Below, piece after piece: positions 53,530 through 62,926 of a DNA stretch of 64,000 nucleotides. The DNA is taken from assembly GCA_023146255.1 (NCBI GenBank), contig JAGLCJ010000014.1:183441-247440 (forward strand). The letters run 5' to 3'. Position 1 is the stretch's first letter. Each line of letters starts with the position of its first letter. Below the pieces are notes generated by a model that saw nothing but the letters and a program-made list of their open reading frames with translations, was not told the DNA's origin and did not search any database. The DNA comes from Alcanivoracaceae bacterium (GTDB taxonomy: Bacteria; Pseudomonadota; Gammaproteobacteria; Pseudomonadales; Alcanivoracaceae). The translations under genes and the position numbers were made by a program.

Positions 53530-53883
53530 TCAGGCATCCACAATCATGCGGAAGCCGCCGAAGATCAGTCGCTTGCCGTCGAACGGCATTTCCATGGCGG
53601 GGCCGTTCATGCGCGGGTCGTTCATCACCTTGGCCATGCCGACATCGCGCACTTCCCGCGACGGCCAGACCACCCATGAAAATACCACCGCTTCATCCGT
53701 CTCGCGCTTTACCGCCATCGGGAAGGACGTCACCTTGCCCTCTGGCACATCGTCCTCCCAGCACTCCACCAGCCGCAAGGCGCCGTGCTCCTTGAAGATC
53801 ACCGCCGCCTCCCGGGCATGCTGGATGTACTTGTCTTTATTGGCTTTGGGTACCGCTGCAACAAACCCGTCGATGTAGTCCAT
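53530..53883 (-). CDS. DUF1428 family protein
   Basis: A 117-residue dimeric alpha/beta-barrel protein of unknown function. The family core is DYIDGFVAAVPKANKDKYI, ECWEDDVPEGKVTSFPMAV, FSWVVWPSREVRD and MPFDGKRLIFGGF. AGGAGCACAGCGC precedes the ATG. 27 bp upstream of the SRPBCC gene. Confidence 0.9.
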   Translation of the reverse strand: MDYIDGFVAAVPKANKDKYIQHAREAAVIFKEHGALRLVECWEDDVPEGKVTSFPMAVKRETDEAVVFSWVVWPSREVRDVGMAKVMNDPRMNGPAMEMPFDGKRLIFGGFRMIVDA

Positions 53884-53978
53884 GCGCTGTGCTCCTGTCG
53901 GTTGTAATGGGGCCAGACAGTGGTCTGGTACAGGTAGTCGAATGGCGGGGCGGGATTTCGACAGGGGGCGGAAATTAT

Positions 53979-56210
53979 TTAGCGAACTCGATACAGGCGG
54001 AAGAAAAGCTGCCGAAAATGTGCCGGATCCTGACCAGTCAGGCCAGCGCTTTGAGCATACTGAACGGTATTAAAGTCCCGGGTGAGGCCAGCAGGAACCT
54101 GCGCTGCCAGCTGGTCGGGCAGCCAGCCACAAAAGCTTTCAATGGAGAGGCCAGCCGGTCTGGAATAACCACGCAGCGTCAGCAGCTCGTCAATACTTTG
54201 CAAGTAGAAAGTCTGAGCCTCGCGAATATCGCTATCACGATAGGCGGTCACCCGGGCGGCAAGTCGATGCTCATACCAGTAACGCCGATAGTGCTTCCAC
54301 AGCATCAGCCCGATCACCGCGATAACAGCCAGCACAAGCAGTACCGGCCACGCCTGTATAACAGCAAGCTTTAGCCAGGCCAGTAGAATCGTGAACAGCA
54401 ACGCAGCCCCTTGCCATAACGCGACCAGAACATCACCCGCAGATATGTCAGCATCCCCAATCGCATCGCTTAACCGCTTTTGTCTTTCTACATAGCGATC
54501 AATTTGCTGCGCAGATAACGTCTGCTGCTCTGGCATGGGGCCATCATAATAGGCGGTCGGCTCGAGCAGGACCCAGCCCTGATTGTCCACCCATGCCTCT
54601 ACCCAGGCATGGCCATCAAGAGCATGAATTTCATAAAACCCCGTCAGCGGGTTCTGATTGGTAGCGGAAAATCCGGTAACCAGCCGGGATGGAATACCCT
54701 GGGTGCGCAACATGATTGCCAGCGCGCTGGCAAAGTACTCACAGTGGCCTTTTTTTGTATCAAACAGAAAGCTGCTTAGCGGAGTGCGCCCTTGCGAGGT
54801 AAAGACCGAGCCGAGGTCATAGTCATAGTGATTGCGCAAATGCTGCTCAAGCCGGATCGCTGCATCCAGACCGGAGCTGGCATCGCCGGCAATATCATTT
54901 GCCAGCGCACCAATCCGGCGATCCATATCGGCCGGCAGCTGCAAATAGCCGGGCAGATTGTCATAGCTCAGTTCGGCGAACACGCGCTGGTCCCTGACAT
55001 GCAAAACAGACTCCGCAGCGTAGGCCGTTCCCGAGCGCAATGGCGCAGGTGAGCGTAGTTGGCCAAAAGCATCCATGGCCACCACGGTGCCGGGAAATCG
55101 TAGCTGCGCAGGCTGCGCCGCCACTGGAATATAGTCGCCTAGATTATGCTCAACGTAGATTTCGTAAGACTCTCTCCGAGACTCGAACTCAGGCTGCTCC
55201 GGAACGTTCAGAGCAAGCCCTTCGCGCTCCATATTGAAACGTGTCAAGGTCGTCGCGGAGGATGACCAGCTGACGCCATCGAAGCGATCAAAAATGCGCG
55301 CGCGCAAGTACAGCGGACTATCGGCGCGCATATAGGCGATGATGCCGTTGGCCGGACCATTACCGGCTTGCTGCGGCGTCTGCGGATCCAGAGAAAAGGA
55401 ATTCTCGAACCCGTGATAGGAAAACCCGTCGCTTTGCGCTGGTGTGCTCTTCGCTGGCCGCTGTGAGGCTGGCGCTTCACCATCCTGCCGTTGCTCGGCT
55501 GTGGACTGTTCCTGACGGGCAATGTCCAGAGCCTCGCCGCTGCTGTCTCGCGCCTGCGCTTCCCACGCCGAGTTGCGATAGAACTCACTGGATGCTGGCC
55601 GGCCGCCCACATTGCCAGCGGGGAAACGCGGCAGTAACAGATAAACCAGAATTGTCACCACCGTGAGTATGACGGTGGCCTGCAGCACCCCGCCCGCCTG
55701 CGCTCGGCCGACATCCTGCCCTGCCTGCTTCGCTGCGTAGGCATGCGCCAATGCAATGCACAAACTGATCCCATAAAGCAGAAAAAAAATCAGGTAGGCA
55801 CCACTGCGGGTTTGCGCGGCGCCGGCGCAGATCAGCACAAAGCTGACTACTATCCCGGTATAGAAGCGACGAAAGTCGTGGGTTTGCAGATTCAGTGCCA
55901 ATTGGGCAAACACCAGCATGACCAGCAAGCCGGGTAGCACTCCTGCCACCAGCATTACCGGCAGCATTGCGATCATGCCAATCATGGCGATCTGCTCGGA
56001 AAGCTTCAGATAAGGACTGTCATCATCATTGTATTTACTGGCCAACCCGAGACAGAAGAAACACACCGTCGAGCCAATCAACGCCCCTGTCAGGGCAGCC
56101 GCTACGCCGAGAAAGGCAAATAGCACCGCAGCCAGCGCCAGCCCCTGTGCGGCACTGAACCATAGCAGCGCCCGGGCATGATTGAATTTCAGCGGAACAG
56201 ATCCGTCCAT
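53979..56210 (-). CDS. tgpA: TgpA-type transglutaminase-domain membrane protein
   Basis: A 743-residue membrane protein of the DUF3488/transglutaminase type. Five to six N-terminal helices precede a large periplasmic region whose transglutaminase core contains Cys490 (GHCEYFASAL) with the catalytic His in ALDGHAWVEAW and the Asp shortly after. One more helix (about 630) and a cytoplasmic tail end the protein. The Pseudomonas homologue is essential. Start overlaps the DUF58 gene by 22 bases. Third gene of the moxR-DUF58-tgpA operon. Confidence 0.92.
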   Translation of the reverse strand: MDGSVPLKFNHARALLWFSAAQGLALAAVLFAFLGVAAALTGALIGSTVCFFCLGLASKYNDDDSPYLKLSEQIAMIGMIAMLPVMLVAGVLPGLLVMLVFAQLALNLQTHDFRRFYTGIVVSFVLICAGAAQTRSGAYLIFFLLYGISLCIALAHAYAAKQAGQDVGRAQAGGVLQATVILTVVTILVYLLLPRFPAGNVGGRPASSEFYRNSAWEAQARDSSGEALDIARQEQSTAEQRQDGEAPASQRPAKSTPAQSDGFSYHGFENSFSLDPQTPQQAGNGPANGIIAYMRADSPLYLRARIFDRFDGVSWSSSATTLTRFNMEREGLALNVPEQPEFESRRESYEIYVEHNLGDYIPVAAQPAQLRFPGTVVAMDAFGQLRSPAPLRSGTAYAAESVLHVRDQRVFAELSYDNLPGYLQLPADMDRRIGALANDIAGDASSGLDAAIRLEQHLRNHYDYDLGSVFTSQGRTPLSSFLFDTKKGHCEYFASALAIMLRTQGIPSRLVTGFSATNQNPLTGFYEIHALDGHAWVEAWVDNQGWVLLEPTAYYDGPMPEQQTLSAQQIDRYVERQKRLSDAIGDADISAGDVLVALWQGAALLFTILLAWLKLAVIQAWPVLLVLAVIAVIGLMLWKHYRRYWYEHRLAARVTAYRDSDIREAQTFYLQSIDELLTLRGYSRPAGLSIESFCGWLPDQLAAQVPAGLTRDFNTVQYAQSAGLTGQDPAHFRQLFFRLYRVR

Positions 56211-57427
56211 GTTTCCCCCGCACCAATCAGGTAGCTGTAGCCATCTGCCTCGGGTTGTGGGCCTCGCATCCTGCCCGCCACCACTGCAGCTTTGAAACTC
56301 TGCTCATCCAGCTGCATCGACAGCCTTGTTTTGCCTGGCAGCACAGCCGGATCATCCGGCTGCCCTGCCAGAGAAAAAGTAACCAGCACACTGGGCTGCG
56401 GAAAGCGGCGCTGAGCTGCCGCGACAACGGACGGGTAGTCTAGCTGGCCATCGCTGCTCAAAAGTGCAAGCTGATCGAGCAGGAATGCCAAATCGGTACA
56501 GTACCCCGGTAGTGTCAGCTGCAAAGGGCCATCAGCTATGTCTGCATACAAACAGCTTTGCCAGCCTTGCCGGGTGGCATAGCGCATGATCGCCGCCGTC
56601 ATCTCAACCGCTCGCTCGAATGTGGTACGGGCACCATCGCCGACGACAAATTCAGGCCGGCAATCCAGCACCAGCAGCAAGGAAGGGTGCTCGGTGTGGT
56701 CATACTCACGGACCACCAGTTGGCCCTGTCGCGCACTGGCAGCCCAATGAACTCGCCGTAATGGATCACCGTGTCGATACTCCCGGACCGAGGCAAATTC
56801 GTCCTGACCTCCGTGGCGCGGAAAAGACACCGCTCCCACCATTCTGCTCTGGGCCTGAACAGGCAATGGTAATTGCTTGATGTCGTAACGACGGGGCCAG
56901 ACCAACACTTGCTGTGGCGTCGTGACCAGTAACCGACCCGAAGATACGACACCGAAAGGATAGGCAGAAGTTAGTGATACTCGATCAAGCTGGAAGCAGC
57001 CGCGCTGCTGACAATCTACTTCCATTGCCAGCTGCTGCACGCCGTTCAGAACCGGTAGAAAGACGCCGCTGTCCACCTGATTCGCTGCGAACGGGAGCTG
57101 CTCCTGCAGGCGCAATTGAAAACGCTGGCCCGGCGCTGCTATGCGATAACGCAGTCGCCCACGCTCTCCGGCCACCAGCTGCGTACCGGATAGCCGTTCG
57201 ACCCGCACGCCACGCAACTGAAAAAGTGGCATCACCCAGGACAGGATCAGCAATGCCAGCACCAACGAAAAAACGCCGTACAGCAACGCCAGACCACGGT
57301 TCCAGGCAATAAAGAAGCTGGCCAGCGCCAGCAGCCAGAGCACTCGATGCAGGGTAACGTGACGAGCCAACCAAGCCTTCTGGCCGGCAGACAGCTCAAA
57401 GCTGTGAGCGGACGCAGTGCCGCTCAT
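56189..57427 (-). CDS. DUF58 domain membrane protein
   Basis: A 412-residue protein. Two helices near residues 30-65 are followed by a DUF58 domain whose signature is DPLRRVHWAASARQGQLVV and the von Willebrand-like strand SLLLVLDCRPE. Such proteins accompany MoxR ATPases and transglutaminase proteins. The start overlaps the moxR stop (ATGA), and its 3' end overlaps tgpA by 22 bases. Suggests a three-protein periplasmic or envelope-assembly complex. Confidence 0.9.
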   Translation of the reverse strand: MSGTASAHSFELSAGQKAWLARHVTLHRVLWLLALASFFIAWNRGLALLYGVFSLVLALLILSWVMPLFQLRGVRVERLSGTQLVAGERGRLRYRIAAPGQRFQLRLQEQLPFAANQVDSGVFLPVLNGVQQLAMEVDCQQRGCFQLDRVSLTSAYPFGVVSSGRLLVTTPQQVLVWPRRYDIKQLPLPVQAQSRMVGAVSFPRHGGQDEFASVREYRHGDPLRRVHWAASARQGQLVVREYDHTEHPSLLLVLDCRPEFVVGDGARTTFERAVEMTAAIMRYATRQGWQSCLYADIADGPLQLTLPGYCTDLAFLLDQLALLSSDGQLDYPSVVAAAQRRFPQPSVLVTFSLAGQPDDPAVLPGKTRLSMQLDEQSFKAAVVAGRMRGPQPEADGYSYLIGAGETWTDLFR

Positions 57428-58428
57428 TCTGCTGCCAGAGTCAGACCTGATGAGGACACCGGCGCCACAGACGAGCTGCTGCCTTTACCAGGCATGCCCG
57501 GCACCGGCACCGCTGCCACTATCTCCTTCAACACTGCCTCGGCATCCTGATTTGCCGAGCGCAGCAATACCCGATGGGCAATCACCGGAACGAAGACATT
57601 CTGTACCAGCTGTGGGGTTACCAACCCGGTGCCATCGATCACCGCTTGTGCCTGAGCAGCCTGCATCAACGCAATCGAGCCACGCGGGCTGGCACCAAGA
57701 CGGATCTGTGCATGCTCACGAGTAGCCCGGATCAACGCTGCGATGTAATCAAGCACTCTGGTTTCTACCGGCAAGCTGGCCACCAGCCTTTGCAACTTGA
57801 CCAATACCTCGCCTTTCAGCACTGGCGTTGCTCTGGCCAGCGGATCACCGAGCTTGTTCAGCTGCATCACCCGCACCTCATCCTCCTGCGACGGATAGCC
57901 CATGGAAACCCGCATGAAAAATCTGTCCAGCTGCGCTTCGGGCAACGGGTAGGTGCCACTGAACTCCACCGGATTCTGGGTTGCCAGCACCAGAAATGGC
58001 TCACGGAGCGAATGGGTTTCACGATCGGCAGTTACCGTACCTTCTGCCATCGCTTCCAGCAGAGCGGACTGAGTCCGCGGTGAGGCTCGGTTGATTTCAT
58101 CAACCAACAATATATTGGTGAACACCGGCCCCTGAACAAAGCGGAATGAACGGCTCGATTCTTCAAAGATACTGACGCCGGTAATGTCTGCTGGCATCAG
58201 ATCCGGCGTGCACTGCACACGCCGAAACTCCAGATCCAGAGACCGCGCCACCGCTTTGGCCAAGGTGGTTTTACCCAAGCCTGGAGCATCCTCCAGCAAA
58301 AGATGGCCACGGCAAAGAAGTGCAATCAGCACCTCACGAATCGTTGCCTCCCGGCAGACCAGTAATTGCGCAAGCTGCGTAGACAGACGCTGAAGTAGTT
58401 TTGATGCAGTAACGACGGCTTCGCTCAT
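57424..58428 (-). CDS. MoxR-family AAA ATPase
   Basis: A 334-residue AAA+ chaperone. Walker A is DAPGLGKTTLAKAV near residue 45, Walker B ILLVDEINRASPR, sensor-1 VLATQNPVEFSGTYPLPEAQ. Members activate protein complexes with von Willebrand domains. First gene of moxR-DUF58-tgpA; the promoter lies in the gap to 58650. Confidence 0.93.
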   Translation of the reverse strand: MSEAVVTASKLLQRLSTQLAQLLVCREATIREVLIALLCRGHLLLEDAPGLGKTTLAKAVARSLDLEFRRVQCTPDLMPADITGVSIFEESSRSFRFVQGPVFTNILLVDEINRASPRTQSALLEAMAEGTVTADRETHSLREPFLVLATQNPVEFSGTYPLPEAQLDRFFMRVSMGYPSQEDEVRVMQLNKLGDPLARATPVLKGEVLVKLQRLVASLPVETRVLDYIAALIRATREHAQIRLGASPRGSIALMQAAQAQAVIDGTGLVTPQLVQNVFVPVIAHRVLLRSANQDAEAVLKEIVAAVPVPGMPGKGSSSSVAPVSSSGLTLAAE

Positions 58429-58650
58429 ATCCCTGAGTCCTTCTTATATGATTTAACCTGCCCGGCAATATCACAATGATATCAGCCAATGTTCCTCGAC
58501 TTTGCTCGTGACTTTATCGGATGCAATTGCTGTTTTAAAGGTTTGGTGAAAGTCGCCATTACGCGACTTATCACCTCCACCCCCATGCCTCGTTGTGAGC
58601 TTGATTATTCTGGCGCCAACTCCCTGTACGGCCACGGAAGCATAGAAGGA

Positions 58651-58854
58651 TCAATCCTTCTCCCAAGTGAACAAATTAACCCCTCTAAAGCCAGAATAAA
58701 GAAAAAAGATTCCGGCAATGAAAACAAGGTGCATCTTTATCAGGGAAAATAGATCCGGATCACTCAAGGATACATCTTTATATATCGACATTGGCGCTGC
58801 GTATACGATCACGATTCCAAGCAGCACAGCTAATACTCTAAACATGATGGGCAT
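58651..58854 (-). CDS. Small two-helix membrane protein
   Basis: A 67-residue protein of unknown function: two hydrophobic segments (VLAVLLGIVIVYAAPM, MHLVFIAGIFFLYSGF) around a short polar loop. AGGGA lies eight bases before the ATG at 58854. It lies in an AT-rich stretch downstream of the transglutaminase-like module on the same strand, with a 239-bp gap in between. I cannot link it to a family. Confidence 0.55.
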   Translation of the reverse strand: MPIMFRVLAVLLGIVIVYAAPMSIYKDVSLSDPDLFSLIKMHLVFIAGIFFLYSGFRGVNLFTWEKD

Positions 58855-59093
58855 ATATATTCCCTAATCAGGCACACGAAAGCAGTCCGCATTTGATATC
58901 AGGAGCTGTAACAGCGTGGGCATTTTGCTCCTTGCGCTGGTTGAAATCACGGCAGTTGCTCTGATTGCTGGCCTTGTCCAGGTGCAGGTTAATTAAGGAG
59001 TCATGCCAAGACCATCGACATCGGTTATTCGCGGATACCGCGCCCAGCGCTAGGCAATAACATCAACGCATAGGCCGGCCTCCACGGCAGGCC
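58855..59093 (-). other. Gap with a start-less open frame, possible gene remnant
   Basis: No RNA gene or motif recognised. On the minus strand, an open frame of about 60 codons runs from about 59070 to a TGA near 58863 (reading LALGAVSANN ... KASNQSNCRDFNQRKEQ). It has no usable start codon, but a coding-like composition. It may be the tail of a decayed gene of the accessory region. Confidence 0.3.
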
Positions 59094-59588
59094 TCACAAT
59101 ATGTATTGCAACAGTCTAAATCCGATAACAACGCAGATAACACCATAAACATGAAGCTCTCTAATAACCGGGAGAAGATACATAGCCATCAAGATAAGAA
59201 GCCCTATGTTTAGATAACTAAAAACCCTCCAGGATTGACCGCCCTCTTCCTCCAAAACATAGACCAGTCCGGTCTTCTCCCCATACACGACTGACACATT
59301 AGTCCCATCAGACATGGAGGATGTAACATAAGGCCACGCATAGAAGGTTTTTTCTGAAACCAATATCTCAGCCTTCACTACTCTGGAGGCGCTGAAGTAC
59401 CTGTACCAGGATGGGGCATACCCTTCATCGACTATTGTTATTTCTCCCTTTACTTTCTTTGAGATAGCCTTGTATTCGCAATACGCCAATGAGTAAAAAA
59501 AGATTATGGAGAGCGTAAAAATGGTAACAAGGCCAGTTACGATTTTCTCAATCTTAGAGTTCTTGTTGGCGTCATTAATCACACGCAT
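59094..59588 (-). CDS. Two-helix membrane protein overlapping the transglutaminase-like gene; possible immunity protein
   Basis: A 164-residue protein. Helix one (VTGLVTIFTLSIIFFYSLAYC) is followed by an extracytoplasmic beta-rich domain of about 85 residues (KGEITIVDEG, VKAEILVSEKT) and two C-terminal helices (LNIGLLILMAMYLLPVI, VYGVICVVIGFRLLQYI). The overall layout recalls DUF3592 proteins, but I am not sure. It overlaps the stop of the preceding gene by 14 bases, a typical effector/immunity arrangement. AT-rich. Confidence 0.7.
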   Translation of the reverse strand: MRVINDANKNSKIEKIVTGLVTIFTLSIIFFYSLAYCEYKAISKKVKGEITIVDEGYAPSWYRYFSASRVVKAEILVSEKTFYAWPYVTSSMSDGTNVSVVYGEKTGLVYVLEEEGGQSWRVFSYLNIGLLILMAMYLLPVIRELHVYGVICVVIGFRLLQYIL

Positions 59589-61581
59589 ACCCTCTCATCA
59601 TTTCATTCATTTGGCTTTGGAAATACCCAACCATCTCACCAATCAATATTGGCAAGATGGCGCCGGAGAGGCCCGCCGTTCCAACCATCAAGGCGTAAGT
59701 CAATCCAGCAAATAACGTAATCATGAAAATTGTGACTAGCAGCTTAATCGCGGGATGCGCTTTGCACCTTTCTAAAGTGTCGGAGACGCTGTAAATAAAG
59801 TCCACGACCCCAAGGATCATATTCAATATTGCAAAACGCTTTAATAGCTTCCCTCCGTATGAGTCCGAAACTCCAGCAGCAAACAGCAGGCGCGCTTTCA
59901 CGCCCGCCTTTAGTTTCCCGCCATTCTCCCCACCCCCAATCCGATAAGCCCCCGCGCCTGTGTTCGGGTCCAGCAGGATATAGCCCACGGACTGGTTGCC
60001 AAAGAAGTTAACCGGCTGCTCATGCGTAGTGACTTCCATCCCCGCACTCACCACCGCATTGCGGATATCCGCCTCAATCTCCGACGACAGCTGCAGCTGC
60101 TGCAGGGCTGTGCTGAGGTTTTGCTGCGTAATGGTATAAATCTTCTGCCCTTCGGCCGCTGCCAACTGGATCGCTTTTACGGCACTGATGCCATTCGCGG
60201 GCGCTTCTTCCGTGGAGAACATCTGCTCGGGCACCAGATGTTCCATCGCCGACATTCTGGCGCCCTGTGCACGGTTGAAGGCTCGCCAGTTGTCCTGGTT
60301 GTTTCCCTTGTCCACTCGCTGGTTGATGAAGCGGTCTACGTCCATGCCAAGGCCATCGGCTTTGACGTTTCTCGGGATGCCATACCAGTATTCCGGCGTC
60401 AGGCTGGTTTTGAACAGGCCGTAGCTGGGGGCGCGGTAGCCGACGCTGTTGGCCTGGGTTTGGGCAATCTGATCCTGCACGTTGTTCAGGGCGAAGTAGC
60501 CGAGGATAGTGCTGTAGAGCAGGTCGCCGACCAGTTGTTGTTTGGCCAGGTCGGTGAAGTCTTCGTTGCTCAGCTTTTGTTGCGTGGCTTCGAGGTCAGC
60601 CTGCAGGGCTTGTGCTTGTTGCTGGCTGATGCCCTGCAGATCAAGCGCAATGGCGCGATACTCGCCTGCAATCGGGTAGTTGCGGCTGGTCTGCCAGCCT
60701 CTTCTCGGTTGCCAGTAGCCCATCTCCGAGTGCAGTTCGGTACCCATGGTGGTTTCCAGTGCGGCGGTGGCAGCGGTGTCGTTGCCGATGCTGAACTCTC
60801 CCAGCAGGCTGATCAGGTAACCCGGTAGGGTGTCGGGGATGTCTTCCGGATTGATCTCGCCGTTCTCGTCCGGCTCTGGCAGGTAGCTGGCCAGGGTTTC
60901 TTCGTCTTCTTCGGTAGCGGGGCGGAAGGAGAGCGCCAGTTTCTGGCCAGCGAGGGTGGCGGTGGGCTGTTCGATCTGGAACAGCGGGGTGCCGGGGGCG
61001 CCGAAGTCGAGGGTGCGCAGCTGGTAGCGGAACTTCCAGCGCAGGTTATCCGGCAGGGTGGAGGCCATCAGTGTGCGGGTAACTTGCTGGTACGGCAGGC
61101 CGGCGGGCAGGTGTTCGTGGATCACGGTCTTGATCTGCTGGCTGCCGAGCACGTCGCCGACGGTGGCGTCCGGGGCCTGATTCTGGAGGAAGGATTCCAG
61201 TTCGGTGCGGTAATCATTCAGTGCCGCTTCGATCTCGGCTTGCGGCACGTTCTGCACCCAGCCTTCTGCCTCGTTGACGGTGCTGCTTTGTTCGATGCTG
61301 TCGGCCAGTGCCTGAGCGTCGAACGGCACCTGCTGATCCAGTGCCATGCCTTCGCTGTAGTGGTACTGCTTGAAGCTGGCGTCCATGGCGATCCAGTTGT
61401 CACCGCGGATGTGTCTGGCGCCGCCGCTGGGGAAATAGTCCACCCAGGCTTCTACCCAGACATGCTCCAGTTTGAACTGGCTGATCTGGCCGCCGCTGAG
61501 CAGGCCGATGTGGGGGATGCCGCCCTGACCGAGCAGGTTGCCGGCGGCTTCGGGGGTGGCGACATTGCCAACCCAGTTCAT
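59575..61581 (-). CDS. C-terminal transglutaminase-like fragment with membrane tail; catalytic Cys half absent
   Basis: A 668-residue protein. Residues 36-70 contain the His-Asp half of a transglutaminase core: His40 in EHVWVEAW and Asp67 in WIAMDASFKQY. The strand and helix carrying the catalytic Cys, which must come before these, are absent: the gene begins at a fresh ATG after AGAAGG, and an in-frame TAG stands just upstream. A long mostly helical middle (to about 560) follows, then two to three membrane helices (LKRFAILNMILGVVDFIYSV; LLVTIFMITLFAGLTYALMV; LSGAILPILIGEMVGYF). I read it as the displaced C-terminal part of a larger transglutaminase protein. Overlaps a membrane-protein gene downstream. 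Confidence 0.7.
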   Translation of the reverse strand: MNWVGNVATPEAAGNLLGQGGIPHIGLLSGGQISQFKLEHVWVEAWVDYFPSGGARHIRGDNWIAMDASFKQYHYSEGMALDQQVPFDAQALADSIEQSSTVNEAEGWVQNVPQAEIEAALNDYRTELESFLQNQAPDATVGDVLGSQQIKTVIHEHLPAGLPYQQVTRTLMASTLPDNLRWKFRYQLRTLDFGAPGTPLFQIEQPTATLAGQKLALSFRPATEEDEETLASYLPEPDENGEINPEDIPDTLPGYLISLLGEFSIGNDTAATAALETTMGTELHSEMGYWQPRRGWQTSRNYPIAGEYRAIALDLQGISQQQAQALQADLEATQQKLSNEDFTDLAKQQLVGDLLYSTILGYFALNNVQDQIAQTQANSVGYRAPSYGLFKTSLTPEYWYGIPRNVKADGLGMDVDRFINQRVDKGNNQDNWRAFNRAQGARMSAMEHLVPEQMFSTEEAPANGISAVKAIQLAAAEGQKIYTITQQNLSTALQQLQLSSEIEADIRNAVVSAGMEVTTHEQPVNFFGNQSVGYILLDPNTGAGAYRIGGGENGGKLKAGVKARLLFAAGVSDSYGGKLLKRFAILNMILGVVDFIYSVSDTLERCKAHPAIKLLVTIFMITLFAGLTYALMVGTAGLSGAILPILIGEMVGYFQSQMNEMMRGYACD

Positions 61582-61601
61582 GACCTTCTACTCTGATCGC
61601 T

Positions 61602-61895
61602 TCATTCTGGAACCCCGGATTGCTTTTTCCTAAAGCGCCATACAAACAGATGCGTTGCAAGGTAAATGCTCATAACAGCAGCGGAGGATAAGGCGGCGAC
61701 AAATGGCTGTTTCCCCCAGTAACCGGGGACGACCATTCCAAACAGGATCATGTAGTTAACTATCACTGCTCCCGCAGCCAGCTTAAACCTCTGGCCTCCC
61801 GGATCTCCTGCTTTATGAAAGCATGAAAGAAAGAACCCTATAGTACACAGGAGAACCAGAAGCAGGTGGGCGACAACGTTTTCATCCAGCGCCAT
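61602..61895 (-). CDS. Small three-helix membrane protein
   Basis: A 97-residue protein of unknown function with three to four helices (VVAHLLLVLLCTIGFFLSCF, LAAGAVIVNYMILFGMVVPG, FVAALSSAAVMSIYLATHLFVW). ATG at 61895 follows GAGAGGG; a GTG at 61913 is possible. It is followed after 20 bp by the transglutaminase-like gene and may belong to the same transcript. Confidence 0.65.
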   Translation of the reverse strand: MALDENVVAHLLLVLLCTIGFFLSCFHKAGDPGGQRFKLAAGAVIVNYMILFGMVVPGYWGKQPFVAALSSAAVMSIYLATHLFVWRFRKKQSGVPE

Positions 61896-61944
61896 TCCAT
61901 CCCTCTCTAACACAGTGAAATGCTTTTACGAACATGCTTCCCTG

Positions 61945-62292
61945 TCAGAGCGCCCGGCCGTCGAAGTGCTGCACCGGCACCGCATCCAGATTGATCCCTT
62001 CCATGCAGCGGATATTGATTGCCGCCATGGGCGTGCCATCCGGCGTGACGCCTTCACCAAAGGGATGAATGCCGCAGACAGGACAGAAGTGATGCTTGAT
62101 AACGTGCTTGTTGAAGGTATAGGTGGCCATATTCTCCACCGGCGTCAGCAGCCGCAACTTGCTGCGCGGCAAGAACCAGAGCAACGCGCCCTTGCGCTGA
62201 CAGATGGAGCAGTTGCAGGACAGCGCCTGCTCGGGCTCGCCTTCCACTTCGAAACGAATGCCGCCACAGTGGCAGCTGCCTTGATGGGTCAT
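61945..62292 (-). CDS. GFA family glutathione-dependent formaldehyde-activating-like enzyme
   Basis: A 115-residue zinc protein. Two zinc sites are seen: Cys-x-Cys (SCHCGGI) with CNCSICQRKG, and HFCPVCGIHPF. Members bind glutathione/formaldehyde adducts or act as CENP-V-like proteins; the exact function is unknown. GGAGATGCCGTC precedes the ATG. Confidence 0.9.
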   Translation of the reverse strand: MTHQGSCHCGGIRFEVEGEPEQALSCNCSICQRKGALLWFLPRSKLRLLTPVENMATYTFNKHVIKHHFCPVCGIHPFGEGVTPDGTPMAAINIRCMEGINLDAVPVQHFDGRAL

Positions 62293-62399
62293 GACGGCAT
62301 CTCCTTTGTGCTAGATTTAGACACATCACCTTGAAAAAAGGCGCCCGCTGAAGACAGTGGCTCCCAGATTGTGTGCCAACTTAAAATCTGACTGTACGC

Positions 62400-62693
62400 T
62401 TAATCCAGCTCTCTGATTTCGATATGGAAATCATTGAAAAGAACAACTTCCATGTTCTCGTTCTCCTGCATTGCTGGAGCGCATACAGTGTCTATCACTC
62501 GAAGAATACTATGCAGATCATTGTCCATCATGCATTCATAGGAGATCTTTAGTACCTGCTGATCATGCTCAGATGTTCTGACATAGAAGCAATGAAGCCT
62601 TCTATTCATATTCTTTTCTGCTAGCACATCACCCCCAGGATACAATTCTTCTAGATGCTGCCTTATGGGTCCAATATTCTCATCGCCTTCCAT
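62400..62693 (-). CDS. Hypothetical small acidic protein
   Basis: A 97-residue cytoplasmic protein that I do not recognise. No membrane helix or signal. Alternating strand/helix pattern (HCFYVRTSEHDQQVLKISYE; HSILRVIDTVC; MEVVLFNDFHIEIREL). ATG at 62693 is preceded by AAGGTGG; a TTG at 62699 is also open. AT-rich. Located between the GFA gene and the amidase gene, same strand. Confidence 0.6.
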   Translation of the reverse strand: MEGDENIGPIRQHLEELYPGGDVLAEKNMNRRLHCFYVRTSEHDQQVLKISYECMMDNDLHSILRVIDTVCAPAMQENENMEVVLFNDFHIEIRELD

Positions 62694-62926
62694 ACGCAAA
62701 CCACCTTGGATGTTAGTTGATCTATTTAATGTATGTTCTTTAAACCGGCCTAGTCAGTACAGCCTTCCTTAATGCCAGCCGCCTGAAATGCCCCGTGCGA
62801 AAGTGCTGTGATTCCTTGGCGATAACCGCCTACCCGATCCCACTTACAAATCCTCTAACATCGCAAATAATCACTGCATAATCACCAGAACATGCCCTGG
62901 CTTTTTTATCCGACAACCCGCGTCTA

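Noticed and set aside
62694..62926. RNA gene or attachment site in the gap before the amidase gene
   Set aside because: No tRNA-like fold, palindrome or repeat could be recognised.
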